A stretch of 64,000 nucleotides of DNA from contig WARS01000013.1 in NCBI GenBank assembly GCA_008933995.1, forward strand, positions 5,804,329 to 5,868,328, written 5' to 3'. The DNA comes from Datnioides undecimradiatus (taxonomy: Eukaryota; Chordata; Actinopteri; Lobotiformes; Datnioididae). Below, piece by piece: positions 1-13,438 of this stretch. A model generated the notes under the pieces. The model ran no database searches and was not told the DNA's origin. It worked only from the letters and a program-made list of their open reading frames with translations. A program made the translations under genes and the position numbers. The stretch's first letter is position 1, and the number at the start of each line of letters is the position of its first letter.

Positions 1-194
1 GGGTGTAACCTGTGTTTGAACAACATCATCCTCTCTCTGTCGTATTTTGAAATGAAATCATTATAAAATGACCTCAATCCCTACTTAATAACGTGGGACC
101 TTCCTGGAAGTTTCCACATCCAGGACTCCTTTGGGTCTGGGGGCCTCGATTTGTTTTTTAGCTGATAGTCCAGATATCCAGGGCAACTTATCAT

Positions 195-290
195 GTGTTC
201 AGTGTCTTGCTCAAGAACAGTTCAACAAGACCCATTTAGAGTTGGGTGTATCGAACACATGGTGAGAAAGTTTCAGGACAGTCTTACTAA
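195..290 (-). repeat. tRNA-derived SINE relic (antisense)
   Basis: The stretch reads TTCAGTGTCTTGCTCAAGAAC, then a degenerate ATCGAAC block around 250-256. In many fish genomes this order is the reverse complement of a tRNA-derived SINE: a B-box-like GTTCGAT followed by a 'gggcaagacactgaa' tail region. It is decayed, with no obvious target-site duplication. The family assignment rests on memory of teleost repeats. Confidence 0.5.
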
Positions 291-3200
291 CTAGATTTTT
301 TTTTTTTTTGGCCTACATTCGAACCGTACTTGACTGTCAACATTTTTAGGATTTTTGTCTTGATAAAAACCTCATTGTCTTGACGGAGTATGGACACAGT
401 CTGCAGTATGTACATGTATATTTCAGAAACCAATATTAGTTAAAATAGCTAGTGGATGACCCGATATTGAGGACAAGGCTTCCTCTTTGCCAGAATGTAT
501 TTACAGTTCAGTTAGCTAGGTGGATGTGAGATTGGAGATGGCTAAACTCTATGAACAAATAGCTGCACATGAATACAGATGAATGAGAAAACGCTAAAAA
601 CAATAGCATTCGTCAGACCACGGTCATACATATACATACAAGGTTAATACTTCTCAGACAATAAACAGAGTACGATCATAACCAGAACATTTCCATTATC
701 TAGATCTTGTACCTTGCCGACAACATTTTTTTTTTTGCCCGTTTGTTGATGGAGATTAATAAAATATAGACACCTGTGTTTCTCCAGATCTATGATTGGC
801 TGCTTGACAGCGGTCTGTGTGCCATCAGAGACCACAAATCATCACCTTGAGTCATGCTAATGCCCCGAAGGAGCAGAGGCTACCCAACCACCCACGCTCG
901 GCCCTGTTCTGGTCTGTGCTTCTCTACGTAAAACAGTGTGCTGGCGATAAAGTTGATTTAGTTATGTTGGCTCATCACCCAGCAGCTTGGAAAACGCACA
1001 AGCGCGAGCATGTATACACACACAGTGACACACAGTAAGACAGACTCTCTCCAGTCACATGCTCTTTTCCTCCTTTCTTTCTCACCCACACATAAACGCA
1101 CATACACACTTGAACGTCAGTGGGCCCCTTGTATGTCAGAGCTTTATCCAAACACAGCTACGGTTGCTACATGCTACAATTATTACCAGATGGACCCAGG
1201 GAAAACATATTAACTCTGCTTTTTCATTAGCACACTGTGCACCCTCCTGTGAGAGCGAAAGAGAAAACGGTGAAGGACAGTGAGAGAGACATTTAAGTCA
1301 AAAAGTATAATTAATATAAAATTTAAAATCAGGCACAAGTCAACCTTGATGACCACTGTATCTTAATAGTTAAATATTTGATTTTCATTCCTGCTGTTAA
1401 TTTTAAGGTCCCATGAAAACGATGTTGCTATGTTTTCAAAACATCCAGTTTTATGTCTGTATATCAAAGTCCCACCTGTTACTTCCATCTTGAAATCAGG
1501 GGAGTATGAAGAAATTCAATGAAATATGATTACATAGTGTGATCCAGTCACTTAACCCTGCAAAATTGTACAACTTTACCTTTGTCATAGTTAGCAGCGC
1601 ACACACGGGTTACAGAACAGAAATATTTGATATTTGAAGGTGAAATGCCTACTGTTCACTGTATACAGCAGCACAAATATGCATTTCTTTTTCTGTGTAT
1701 ATATGAGCTAATTCTTGGATAAGAAGTGAACTATGAAGATGTCACCTTGGGCCCCAGTGAAGTGTGAAGAACTATTTTCAGACATTTTATGAAAGATGTT
1801 AAAAAAATTAATCTATATTGAAAATTGTCAGCGGTCGCAGTTCAAATTAGCCCCTTCCCTTTAAGTACTGCTGCCCCAACCCGACAGAAAGGTGTCAAAA
1901 GACAGAAGGAGTTAGAGTCTCAGCTCTACTGCCTGGGACCTTTTGTAAATTGATTCATGTTTAAGACAGTGAGAAGAGTTTAGCATGCAGTTTAGCACTC
2001 GTTAACTGCTTTCGTGTCTCAGTTTACCTCAGAAGAACTATGTAAAATGAGAGTAGGTGAAATTGACAACTTGGAGTGTGATTAGTTGCGTTGAGTTTGT
2101 AGGCAGTTGTTTTGGAGATATTATATCAATTAACTTTTCAAAATGATATTCTTTGTATATATTAAATTGTAAGCTAATCAAGACATATTTCAAGGTCAGC
2201 CAACCTGCTAATTCATATTAAAATCAATTTAGGTTAATTGTTTGGAGGTGACATTCAAACACTGCCTCAGTTGTCATTATTAACACCAAATGTCACAGTT
2301 CGCTCCAGGAAACCTGCAGGGAAACCACTTGAAAAATATTCTGACAGATAAAATCTGTTATATACATGTTTCTTCACACACGTATGTTGCTGTCTTCATG
2401 TATCGCTGGCACTAAGCATGTGCGTATTTATGTCCCCTATGTATGCTAGCTATGCTGGCTTGACATCTAATGCACTGCTAATTATAAATGTGTGCTCTAC
2501 TTACAGGGATGCATGTCAGCTATGTACAGACACATCACACCTCCTATCTGTCCTTTCTGTACATAGTTTCTTTCTGTCTCTCTCCCACACTCCTGCACAT
2601 ACACAACTCAACACTATACATAGTCTAAATCTCCCCAGTTCTTTACAGGCTAAATTGAGAAGCTTTGTGTCAGTCAGTGGCTTGACTTATAACCTTCCTA
2701 ACCCTCTGCTGAGTGTTTGGAAGGTTTTTCTCCGTTATGGATGTGTGTATATTTGGTAGTGCAGATTCCTGGGGGGCTATATTTGTGAATAGTTCTTTAC
2801 ATGGCAACTGTCGAGTCTCCAGATTTTATCTAACCTCCAATGGCGTCCTGCCAGATTACAAATTATTTTGCATTTCTCTTGTTAAAGACAAACGTCTAGG
2901 ACTCCCAGGGTTGACATTTATGTCATTCTGTATTAACTACAGAACATGTAATTGCAGCAATTATAGATAATATTATTTTTTATTCCTTTTCTTTATCTTT
3001 GGTGCCCCCTTTTTTAGCCTTTAAGAGCACGTTTCTCAGTCAGCCCTCTGTGCTAATAGCTGCAGTCCACTGTCTGTTCAGGCTCAGGCGTCTACACAAT
3101 GCCTGTCTTGGTGGACTGATGCGACACTGAGGACTGACAACGTGCAGACAGAAGTGAAAACATGATAAATAAAGGTACTTTAACAAACAGGGCAAACAAG

Positions 3201-4020
3201 ATAAAAACAGAACTTTTGGTGAAGGTCTTTTGGTTTATTCTGTATAATTTGTGCTAAAAAAAAAAAAAAAGGTTTATCATTTTGTTCCAACAGAGTTTAG
3301 GCTTGTCATTCTACATGGGCAAACTTGTACTTACTTTACAAAATTTACTATTTGTGTTTAACACTGGAGAAGACACTGGATATTTTGGACTGATCTGTCT
3401 TTCAATTAGAGTTGAGAATTGGCCTGTTTTAACCTGTTGATTCAGAGCTCCTGGACAGCACTGTGGCGGTATGTGGGCATCATACACATTCTGTGTCTGG
3501 GCAGATATTCAGGACTATGTCATCAAAGCCCCCACCTCCCCTTCTGTTTCACAGTTGCACAGCTAGCTTAGCCGCTCAGTGTTTCCCTTATTACAGGGTG
3601 CTATCTTCAGCAAAATACCGGTCAAATATAAATACCCAGGATACATGCAGTGTATGTGATACATCAGTCAGCGATGCGTCCTGTTTTGTCTCATTTTGTC
3701 ACCACAAGAAGTAAAAAAAACATACATCAATTTTTAACTCGGCTTCTCCCTGCGTGCGTGTGTGCTGCTTTGAGTTTTGCGCCGTTGTATGAATGTTTTT
3801 TTAGACTTCTCCAACAGAGATTAAGTAGAGATGAAGTAGATGAAGAGGATGCTGTGAAGAATAGCAGGTGATAAGATCTGAACCTCTTTGGTGAGCACTT
3901 CTCTCCCCTCCTACTGCTTTGGTGGGCTGTGGATTATTAATACACTTGTGCTCAGGGCTGGAGCCGGTGAAGAGGTGCGCTGTAGGTGGGGGGCAAAGGG
4001 GCCCATTGGCACCCAGGACA

Positions 4021-4165
4021 GCTGTCTTACGTCTTGAGCCCTAAGGGCCTTCATTGAGAATTACCAATCATCAGTCATTGGGGAGTTATTTTCATAAGTC
4101 ATAAATAGGAGCCATAAAGCCACTTTTCCCTCACTACATGGGAAAAGTTACAGCGGCCCCGCTCC
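4021..4165. other. Candidate conserved non-coding element
   Basis: This is non-repetitive sequence of balanced composition in the atg7 last intron. It contains a CATAAATAGGAG block with a MEF2-like AT core and a CCATAAAG block. It looks unlike the surrounding low-complexity DNA, but conservation cannot be measured from one sequence, so this is only a suggestion. Confidence 0.2.
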
Positions 4166-5557
4166 TATACATGGCCTCTCCTCCCCGGCGCCAGTCAGTC
4201 CAGAGTGATGCCTGCTTCTGGCCTGGCAGCTGGCTATATGCATGGATAGACAGTCAGACAGACAGATGACCGGGCTGCAACAGACTGAGTAGTAGTCTAG
4301 TCGTCCCTGTTTAGCTCCTACTCCTCTTCCTCTTTGGTAGCTTTGAACGACTATTTCTGTATCTGTGTCAGCGTTGCACTTTTAAAAAGAACTTTTACTT
4401 CCGGAAGCTCCTCTAACACATTGTGGAGATCGTTTTACTACAGAGGCTTATCATCCAAAGTATGCAGCTCAGTATGAAAATGTTGTCTTTAATTCTGATG
4501 TAAAAAACAGATATTACATAGACATTATTATATAAAATAGGAAAAAACACAATCATCAGCATTTTATGTAATGTGAGAGCACTGATTTCTGATTTTGATA
4601 CAAATGTGTATTTTTACAGAATGGAAATTGGAGTGGAAATTAGTGTTTTTATGTCTTTTGAAAAGAAACAAGACTTTTGTAGTCTTATATTTACATACTT
4701 GGTGTTCATCACAAACAGTATAAAAAAAATGAGTTAAAAAAATGACCTGTTTCAGGTACAGGACACCACAACACACCAGCTTGTTATACTACTGCATGAG
4801 GAGGGATTTACATTTTATCATATTTAATCTCTGTGATCTACCTGTTGGTTTTCCTGGATGTCGTCTACTTGTGGCAAAATGTGAGCCAGACTCAGTTTGA
4901 CCCTGCGAGTCTTGGAGGTTTAAAGACAGTTTGAACAGGTTTGATGATGCTGAATTTGAACAATGTTGACCTGACTGATGTTAACCCCGAGATCCGGTTT
5001 GACATCTGCATCACCCCTGAATACTGTTAGAGAGTTGATGAATAACTTTGAAATCCCTGGAAGTGAAGACTCTCAGTATGTGAAGCACCCACTGCGATCT
5101 GTTAATGTTGTCATACACTCTGCAAACTAACATGCACCTGTATTTAAGGCTGTCAGCTGAGCACAGAGCATATCACAATGTGATGGCCCTCTTTTAAAAA
5201 AGCATAATGATACCTCCCTGTATTTATGACAGCTATTCCGCATTTGCATAAAAGCATGTCCAGCTACTGACTATCGTACTGTGTGTGCATACAAACGTAC
5301 CCTTAGCCGGAGTATTTTCATGAATCCCATCTGAGTGCAGGAAACCTTTTCCCTCTGTTCCCAGTTTGGATAATCTTTGATACAGAAAAACACTCCAGCT
5401 GCATCAAAGACAGAGATAAGAGCTGGTCCTCTCTCTGTATGTGTGTATGTGTGCATGTCAGTGCCTGCATGTGCGTGTCTGTATCTTATACCGCCTGATT
5501 CTTGCCTGCCTGGCTGGTCACAGGTAATCTGCCCTGGAGCTCTGGCCTGAAAAAGGA

Positions 5558-5582
5558 ACACACACACACACACACACACACA
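5558..5582. repeat. (AC)n microsatellite
   Basis: Uninterrupted AC dinucleotide run of about 12 units in the atg7 intron. Confidence 0.95.
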
Positions 5583-5702
5583 GGCTCTGTACATCTGGCT
5601 ACAATGCCAGTTCTTATCTTTTTCCCCCTGATGCTGTTCTGTTGAGCACATGGAAGACAATGATAGCATCAAGCCTCTGGTTCAGATAATTACTCACACA
5701 TG

Positions 5703-5723
5703 CACACACACACACACACACAC
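5703..5723. repeat. (CA)n microsatellite
   Basis: Uninterrupted CA run of about 10 units in the atg7 intron. Confidence 0.95.
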
Positions 5724-6353
5724 CAATAGACATAATACATGTACAGATGTAAGTGTGTATGTATATAAGCATGTTTCTATTTGTGTTTATACACCACTCG
5801 TGTGTTTGTTCCCCCATTTGTTGAACAGTTATGTTCATATACACACAGGTTGGTGCCTGGCTTCACTTCCTCTGACCTGATTTTCTTGTCAAAACAAAAT
5901 CACTTTAATGGCAAACTTGAGTTAGTCTGAGAAAACAAAACTGCAGGTCCTCCATCACTGAATGTGTAAATATATTATTACATTTACGATGGAAACCATA
6001 CGAAAATGTGACACAATCAGTATTGTTACTTAGGATAAAGGAACATCTGTGTAGCCCATTGAAACTCCATGGTCAGTATGCTCCCAGAGTTCTTTTCCAA
6101 GTGTTGACAGTAGTTTTGGTTTGTTTGATCAACTGATTTTCCAAAATGATCTGTCAAAGTTACCATCGACTGAAGTGTGAAAATGTAACGTTTGGTTTGT
6201 TCTGTGAAGATGAAGTTGCTGTCAGTGATTAATTCACAGAGAGAAGAAGTCTTTGAAATGGGAGACTGTAACTATCTGCTGTTCTTAGCATCAGATCAAA
6301 AGATCGCCTCAACTGCGGTTTACAAGGCACTTGGCCTTCTTTTCTCCTCTGTC

Positions 6354-6378
6354 TGTGTGTGTGTGTGTGTGTGTGTGT
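6354..6378. repeat. (GT)n microsatellite
   Basis: Uninterrupted TG/GT run of about 12 units. Confidence 0.95.
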
Positions 6379-6485
6379 CAGGGTTTGTTACTTCACAAAG
6401 GTTGGATAGTATGAATGATGTTATTTACTCTCTTAGAACGAATGAAAATGTTCTGATTTTATAACTTTTTTTTCTTGAAAGTGTG

Positions 6486-6490
<5 letters not shown>

Positions 6491-6516
<26 letters not shown>

Positions 6517-6530
6517 ATGTGTGTGTGTCA
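6491..6530. repeat. (GT)n microsatellite, interrupted
   Basis: GT run broken by one TATG unit. A further GT-rich stretch follows to about 6560. Confidence 0.95.
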
Positions 6531-6673
6531 TACATGCATGCATGCTGTGCGTGTGTTTGTGCATGTGCCCATGGGGCCCTAGTAGTGTTTGATTGCTCCT
6601 CTGACCACACGTCAGTTGGCTTTGACTCACAGCTCTAATTAAACCTAGGGCAGGTCTGAACTGGCAACATGTG

Positions 6674-6703
6674 CGCACACACGCACACACACACACACAC
6701 ACA
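6674..6703. repeat. (CA)n microsatellite with CG interruptions
   Basis: CA run starting GCGCACACACGC and ending before AGCC. Confidence 0.95.
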
Positions 6704-7089
6704 GCCTCTGAAGTTGATCTGTTATTGCCATTTGGTTAGTTGCACGCTCAAAACGGTTCATTAGGTAGAGTTTATACTGGTTGCACACATGCACACACAC
6801 GCTAATGCCTCACCAGGAGAAACAGCAGCTGAACTTAATGGAAGCTTCAGCCTGTCGAGGACTTGAATTTTCTATTTTATAGCATTGTGATACAAAGAAA
6901 TCATTCTCATGATGGGCATAAATTCTTGGGTTATTTGGAAAACTACATGTGTGCACTGTGTTTAAAGATGTATTTAACTTTGTGACATTTTTTACACATT
7001 TTGTCAAGTGTGAGAAACCGGTGGTGTTACGAAATACTAGTATGACTCAGAAAATGTGTTGATAACCTTCTCGAGCATACAGGAAATGT

Positions 7090-7330
7090 GTCAGAGGAAA
7101 ATGGGGACCCGGGGAGAGAGGAAGAGGGAAGGAAAGAGTGTGATGGGGACTGACAGATTAAGTGAGAGAAAGAACAGAGAGACAGATCCAGGCAGATGGA
7201 ACGAGAGAGAATCCAAACTTTTAAAGCGAAGAGGATGCAGCGGAGAGGGGATGTGTCAGTCGTTTGACAAGGAAAGTTTAAGGGCACTGTCTGAAAAGTG
7301 AGGGAACATTTTAGAGAGAGGCAGATAAGA
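7090..7330. repeat. Purine-rich low-complexity tract
   Basis: About 240 bases dominated by G and A on the + strand (GAGAGAGGAAGAGGGAAGG-like). The open frames on both strands here are low-complexity artefacts. Confidence 0.7.
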
Positions 7331-9344
7331 GTTGTGCTCAGAAAGGATGGGGGTCCTGAGAATGTGAGAGCTGAAAGTCAAAATATTCAAATCAATGTTA
7401 AGGACACGGAGGGAGAGCTGTCCTGAAAAAGAGGGCAGAGTAGTCAGTCGGTGTCTCCAGAGAAACAACAGGACCCAGCTGTTGCTCCGCAGGCCACCAC
7501 ACCCAGCCGAGAGAGACTCCATTTGTTGTTGTAGCTGGCCTTTATGACTCTGAGAGAAAACAGGGAGAAAGGGGAGGTGGTGGTGGCAGCAGCAGCAGAG
7601 TTTGACCGACTTAGAGTAAAGGAAAGAAAAATAGGGAAGAGGAGCGATCGTCCGCCCTTTATTAGGAAACGGGACGAGCAGGAAAAGGCGGATGCTGCAT
7701 CACTTCCTGGTTTGTCTTTTTGTCTGTTATGAGGTTTGGCTCTGAGGTTCGCTATCTGGGCCGGTGCTTTGTTTGATTACCCCGAGACTCAGGAGTTTAT
7801 GAAAACACAGCCAAGGGACGTGACCTCAGCTGGGACCTACACACTATCTCTGTTCCCACCGAAGCTGCTCTCCTTTCTCTCTTAACCAGTGTCAAACCAC
7901 TTTCACTCCCAGCCCTGCCATCCTTCACTTTCCCTCTGATGCCCATCGTCAACCTTTTGCCTTCTCAGACTTCATCTCCCCTCTTCTGTCTGTGACCTCT
8001 TACGTTACCTCGCTCTCTTACCTGCCCTCTGCCTCTGATTTCTAAATTTGTTTATATTCGTGTCAGAATATAAAACCAGAAATGATTTTTTAAAAAAAAC
8101 AAAACATAAACTAACAGTACGTTGATCCTGCAAGTAGCTAAAGTCATCATATTCACCTGTGCTGTAGAGCTCAATGTTAAATAAATGCTTAAAACGTAAC
8201 AATGTGGCTGATTTTGTTAGAATAACTGGGGGTACAGTCCTTCATTACAACAAACATGGACACTGTAGTTTACTTTGACTCAAACCCCACTGGCACCATC
8301 CCGATGGTGTAAATGCACACCAGAGCAATAGATGTGTATTAATCCACAGCCGAAAATAGTCCCCATATAATGTACGATTCACTGTGCCCAGGTCTTTTAG
8401 GACATTATACCTTTTTACTGGGTATTCTTTTAAAGTCAAACTAAACAGTAAACATGGGACCTGTTCTTGATGATTTACATTTGTTAAACTTAACGAAAAC
8501 TGTAGATAAACCCAGTCCTAATTTTTAAACGTTTGCTTTACACTGTAGTGTCTTTACTAAGTACTGTATTGGTATATTTCTTACACCTTATCCCATGTCA
8601 TGTTCAACGATACATTTCAGAAACAAACCATTCACCCCTCAACTCTAACTTGTTACTTCTGACCAGCTGTGTGGAGGTGAAAACATCTCTCTTGCTCACT
8701 TTTCTTCATTTTTGCCAAAACTTTCTGTCACTTTTCAGGTGAACACTCATGAACATGCCTTCCACTGGCTCAATATATGCGCTGTAATTCCCATATTTAA
8801 ATGTTATCACACCCCTCTGATCTCCATGGCAGCCATCTTTTCAGTGTGGCCGTTTGGAATAACACTTTTGTTTTCAGATGCCATGGCTTCATATGTTTCC
8901 AGTATGTTTTCACAGCCTCGGTCTACCCTGTTGTTGTCACATCGTGAAATTAAAACCAGGGTTCAAATCTTTTTCCGCACTTTAATCAACAGTACAATCA
9001 ATACTAAGTATACAGTCGGTAATTAGGAAGAAAGTTTTAATGAGAAAGATCATTTAAACAACGAACTAAGCAGGTGTTTATCATGTGTAACCTTCCACAC
9101 AGTTTGAGTGGTGCCATCATGTGTGGTCAGACTTTGTTAATGACCAATTTGAAGTCATGGCATTAGTGTTGAATGTGGGTGTACGGGGTCAGTTTTGTAT
9201 CTAAACCGGAGGACACATGCTGCTGAGAGGGCAGCTTAGGTTAGTAAATGCCCCTCCTCTTCCTGTCTCCACCCATGTCCTCTTCTTCTTCCTGTCTCAA
9301 ATCTCAGTGGCTAGAACATGTACCCCCGTGCACACTCTCACACA

Positions 9345-9348
9345 CACT

Positions 9349-9381
<33 letters not shown>
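9345..9381. repeat. (CA)n microsatellite
   Basis: Two CACACTCT units followed by an uninterrupted CA run of about 15 units. Confidence 0.95.
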
Positions 9382-9383
<2 letters not shown>

Positions 9384-9731
9384 CCAGCCTGTTCAGTGTG
9401 TTCCCCCCTGGGAGCTATAGGCCTGGAACAATGAGGACACCACGGAGAACACGGAGGATCGCTGCAGGAAATAAAAGAGCACAAAATCATGATTTAAAAC
9501 ACAGGAGAGGGGAAAAAGCTACCTCAAGTTGTGTGATCTCAGTCCAGACAGAGTGTATTACGAGGAAGGCATTCGATGTGGAAATGGTTGAGATTGGACT
9601 CACTCATAAAGGATAGCTAGTGTGGTACCACATGATGGGCTGTAATGACGTGTGAATGTTGGAGTTGTTTTCCTCTGAAGGGAAGCTTTCTTGGCTGGAC
9701 AAGAAACATAAAGTGCATTTTCGGGATCTAC

Positions 9732-9850
9732 AGCAGGGGCGTCCAAGCTTTCTTACCTTGGAGGACCAAAACTGAAAAGCAATAGTTTGTCACAGGTCAA
9801 AAGCAAAAACTACGATATTACGATATGATATATCTAATAATGTGGATACA
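9732..9850. mobile_element. Possible end of a hAT-type DNA transposon relic
   Basis: CAGGGGCGTCCAAGCTTTCT at 9734 onward resembles the terminal sequence CAGGGGTGTCCAAACTTTTT of a common vertebrate hAT family. It is followed by a degenerate 'gaggaccaaaactgaa' stretch that I also associate with fish copies. I could not find the opposite terminus, so the far boundary is arbitrary and this may be a solo end fragment. Confidence 0.4.
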
Positions 9851-12092
9851 TATATTACTCAATAGATGTGTTTCCGGTGTCATGAGTGATCCGATGGGTG
9901 GAGTGCGTTCTTGTCAGTAAACTTCAAAGTGTTGCTTTAACACACCTGTTTTGTTTCAGAGTCACCATCGCTTGTAGGATTTCAGCTGTTGCTGAGATGT
10001 GACTCATAGTCTGTGTTGTCCTCAGTCGTATACGTGCCCTTTTCTGACTGTCGAAACTTAACCTGTGCCTGTTGGTTGAATGGTTGAATGGTCGCATTTG
10101 TAGGTTTAAACAACCTGCAGAGTGTGTTCCCTACATGACTCTGTCAAAATCAGACACACCGACAAATTCGTATCTGGATTGCACAGATCCAACATCATGT
10201 ATCCACGGAGGCATCTGGAACTACTTTATCAAATGAGTGTTTTTACTGCCAAGTAATATTAGCCAAGGCTCTGCTTATTGTGTTGAATTGTATATACTGC
10301 CCGAAGACATTACTTTATTAAACAGAAAGCATTAGAGGCTTTGGAGTCCTTCAGTAGTCTGCTTTTACTGGTTGACTGCTTTAGATAGCCTCAAGTGGTA
10401 ATGAGTAGAAAATGACAGCCTGAATAAGCAGGTCCTCCTCACATGGACTCAGACATGTGTCACCCAAAAAGTGTCACAATGGGAATATTTTACATATTAG
10501 TCATACTGAAGGCAATTTATGGATTAGTGAATGAAGCTTTGCGCACAGCGTGAACTGCAAGATGAGAAGGCTGGCAACTGCAAGGTGTACAGCAAGATGA
10601 AATAAACCACAAGTGTTTGTTTTAATCACGTTTTGTTTTTTTTTTAGTAGTAGTCATCAAAAACACTGGTTTTAAAAAAGTAAAATTAAATCTTGAGTGG
10701 GATTTAGTAAAGTAAAATGCATTAGTCAGCAGTTATCTGATAGTATCCGCTTCAAAAAATGCTTTGAAATTGGCCTCAAATTAAGTTACATCAGTTTGGT
10801 TGTGCTCTATTCTGGACTCCATCACTAATGAGCAGTGTGTATGTTAGACTGAAATACATGGGACACGGACACAGCACGACACGTCTGGCGCAGCAGGCCT
10901 ACAGCAGAGCACGTTCATTATAATCAAGTGAAGCTGCTGCACTGATCACCAAAGCTGTGCACACACTGTATTGCAACTGCAAAAATTGCAAAAATACAAA
11001 CCCTCCATTGTACCAGGGGCCATGAGGCACGATGTTGGGGAGTGTTTACCAGGGGAGTTTTTACCATTGCACGTTAAACACAAATCTATCAAATTAAGGG
11101 TCCTGCATGACAAAAGACTTTGACTCATTTTCTAAAGAAACACAGCCAGGCATGCAAACACGCACAGGAGTCTGTGCAGCAGGTAACGAGCAGCTCCGCC
11201 CTGCCTTAATGATCACATTACATTAATTACATTACATAAATTCCCCCACACAGTACACAGCAAAGGGCCGCAATGTTGTAATGGCCAATATATAGAAATG
11301 TATTTGTTCTCCTATTAATGATATATTAGCATGATAACTTCTCATGTTTACTTAACCATGCCCTTTACCTTGAGAATACATTTAGCAGTAAACTACATAT
11401 CATTGACACAAGATTAGCATCTGCTTTACTAGTGATCCTGCTCTGCTGCCTGATTTGTTCCTTTTCAGCACATGAGTTTGACACATTAACAACCTCTTTT
11501 TTTTAAAGAGCTCAGCTCAGCACTGCCCATCCACAGGGGCACGGGGAGGACACATTTGAATATATGGAAAACAAGTCATGTGCCAACACAGGACAAGTCT
11601 GAACAAACAGACTTGTTCAAATTAAACTTAGGTAAGCCTCCACAGTTTTTACACAGTGTATTTATGAATGCTCAGAGCCAGAGCCAGACAGGTGAGGGAC
11701 AATTCAGAGGGAAATCATCAGGAACATAGTAGAGAAACAACAAATAAAGAGCGTAAAGGTCATTGAGTGGTTTGAAGACAGCGGTGTTAATCAGATGTTA
11801 CGGCTGCAGTTTAACACATGAGACTTTGGGACTTTGGTGCCACCATCATCAAAACATGAAATGATGGATTTTGAAAAATCTGCTGAGTTGCATCAAAACA
11901 AGCAGCTTGTGGTAGAAGAAGCCCCTTGTTACAGCCTTAATGTAAAGGTTTCACTCCTTCATTACAGTTTAATACTGATGTGCTCATAGAGCTGAGCCTC
12001 TTGCATTATCCTGAGCGTTTAAGGGATATGACCTTTTACCTTTTCCCCCGACTTTAAACCACCTCTCTACCGGGGGACTCCACCACACTGCA

Positions 12093-12151
12093 CATTCCCG
12101 CCACATTGTGCAGGAATGTCTGAGGGAAAGTCAGGAATGTAGCTGGGAATG
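12093..12151. promoter_or_regulatory. Cluster of four TEAD-type (M-CAT) motifs
   Basis: The core GGAATG or its complement CATTCC occurs at 12093-12098 (CATTCC), 12113-12118, 12134-12139 and 12146-12151 (GGAATG). The second and third share the longer CAGGAATGT and are exactly 21 bases apart, about two helical turns. TEAD factors bind this core. The region lies in the atg7 last intron, about 12 kb beyond the vgll4 3' end. An enhancer role is inferred from motif density only. Confidence 0.4.
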
Positions 12152-13268
12152 CAGCGTGCTGCAGCAGCAGTTGGAGTTACTTTGGGCCGCATGAGGTCAT
12201 TTTCTGTGCAAGTTGAGAAGTGGGTCTGCACATGTGCTTATCTGTGTCTGTGTACATTTGCTGCATGTGCTTGTGTGTGTGTTTGTGTGCGGGAGGTGGC
12301 GAGAGAGAGAATTTAAGTGTGTTACTTGAAGAGGAGACTCATAAACAAAAAGGTTTAACACTTTAATCCTAGTTGATCTGTTTTACAGGCACATGACACA
12401 CTGTCTTCCCAGACAAGATTAAGTCTGAATACGTATTTAACCAACTACAAATCCAGGACCCTTTCCTGTACATGGACATGAGCTGTAATAGATCAGAAGT
12501 GGTACACTGCTGAATAATGTGGTGCTCTAAATAGACTTGATGCCTGTCTGTTGTGCAACCCACAAAGACAAGATGAGCTTCGTGTCTGATTGACTTGCCA
12601 TGTTTTCCGTCATTTTAAACCATATTGATCCTGATCGGGATACTGGCTTTAGTTTTGTGTCTGGTCTTAATGCATGCACCCACGCTGTCAGTAACCCTTC
12701 ACATGCATTGCTGCTTACTGGATATACATTCACACTATATTCTCCTGTTTAGTTACCACTAGACTACTGCACTACCACCTACAAGGTATGCTGCACTTCA
12801 GGTGATGAATAAGGGAATCTATGTATTAATAATAATCCAAAGATGCATCTCGCACATAATCATCATATCTTGAAGGTAAGAATAAAGACGGCAGCAGCAG
12901 GGCGCATGGAGGATTCCAAGACATTATGTAAATTAGTAAATCTGCTGAGCTTGGAGGCCCAACGCAGCCAGTGTTGGCACTCGTAACCCTGACCAGCCTC
13001 CCACATTACTCCAGATGACAGGCTGCACTTCAGTACTGGTGGCAAGTGCTGCTTCAGCTGGACTGCGTGTCACAGGGTGGGTTATATCTGCCTGGCACAG
13101 TTTGGCACTCTAGGTAATAAACAATGTTTCTAAATGTAATAGCTGCCGTCAAGTACAGTCACAAGATGAAGAGTTTGCAAGCAACTCTTGCTTGCTCAGC
13201 TTTGAGCCAGACATTTACATCAGCATGTTTAGATACTAGATTCACTAAACAAGTTAAACTTTAGACTG

Positions 13269-13438
13269 CGGATCATTAAAATCATCAGAATTCATCCTCA
13301 GGGAACCTTGACTATCTGTAGCAAATTAGATCAAGCGATTTTCACATGGCACATGAGGAAAAGTCAAAAGGACTCATCCTCTCCGCCTGTACAACATTTC
13401 ATCCCTTCAGACAGTTGTAGACCAACAGACAGACAACA
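13269..13438 (+). repeat. Dispersed percomorph repeat, decayed copy
   Basis: The stretch has the phrase order GATCATTAAAATCATCAGAA, TTCATCCTCAGGGAACCTTG, a TGTA-CAAATT block, ATTTCATCCC and finally CAACAGACAGACA. This is a widespread, tandemly organised repeat I recognise from perciform fish DNA. A second, better-preserved copy lies at 56972-57250 in this window, which supports the call from sequence alone. Confidence 0.55.

Noticed and set aside
5271..5880. Frames of 76-133 residues near CA repeats
   Set aside because: Low-complexity repeat translation plus random sequence; no recognisable domain, splice signal or start context.
6806..6837. A reading PHQEKQQLN resembling LHQETQAAE of the penultimate ATG7 exon
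   Set aside because: It sits directly after a CA microsatellite, no splice acceptor or donor fits, and no upstream ATG7-like residues are in frame. Taken as coincidence.
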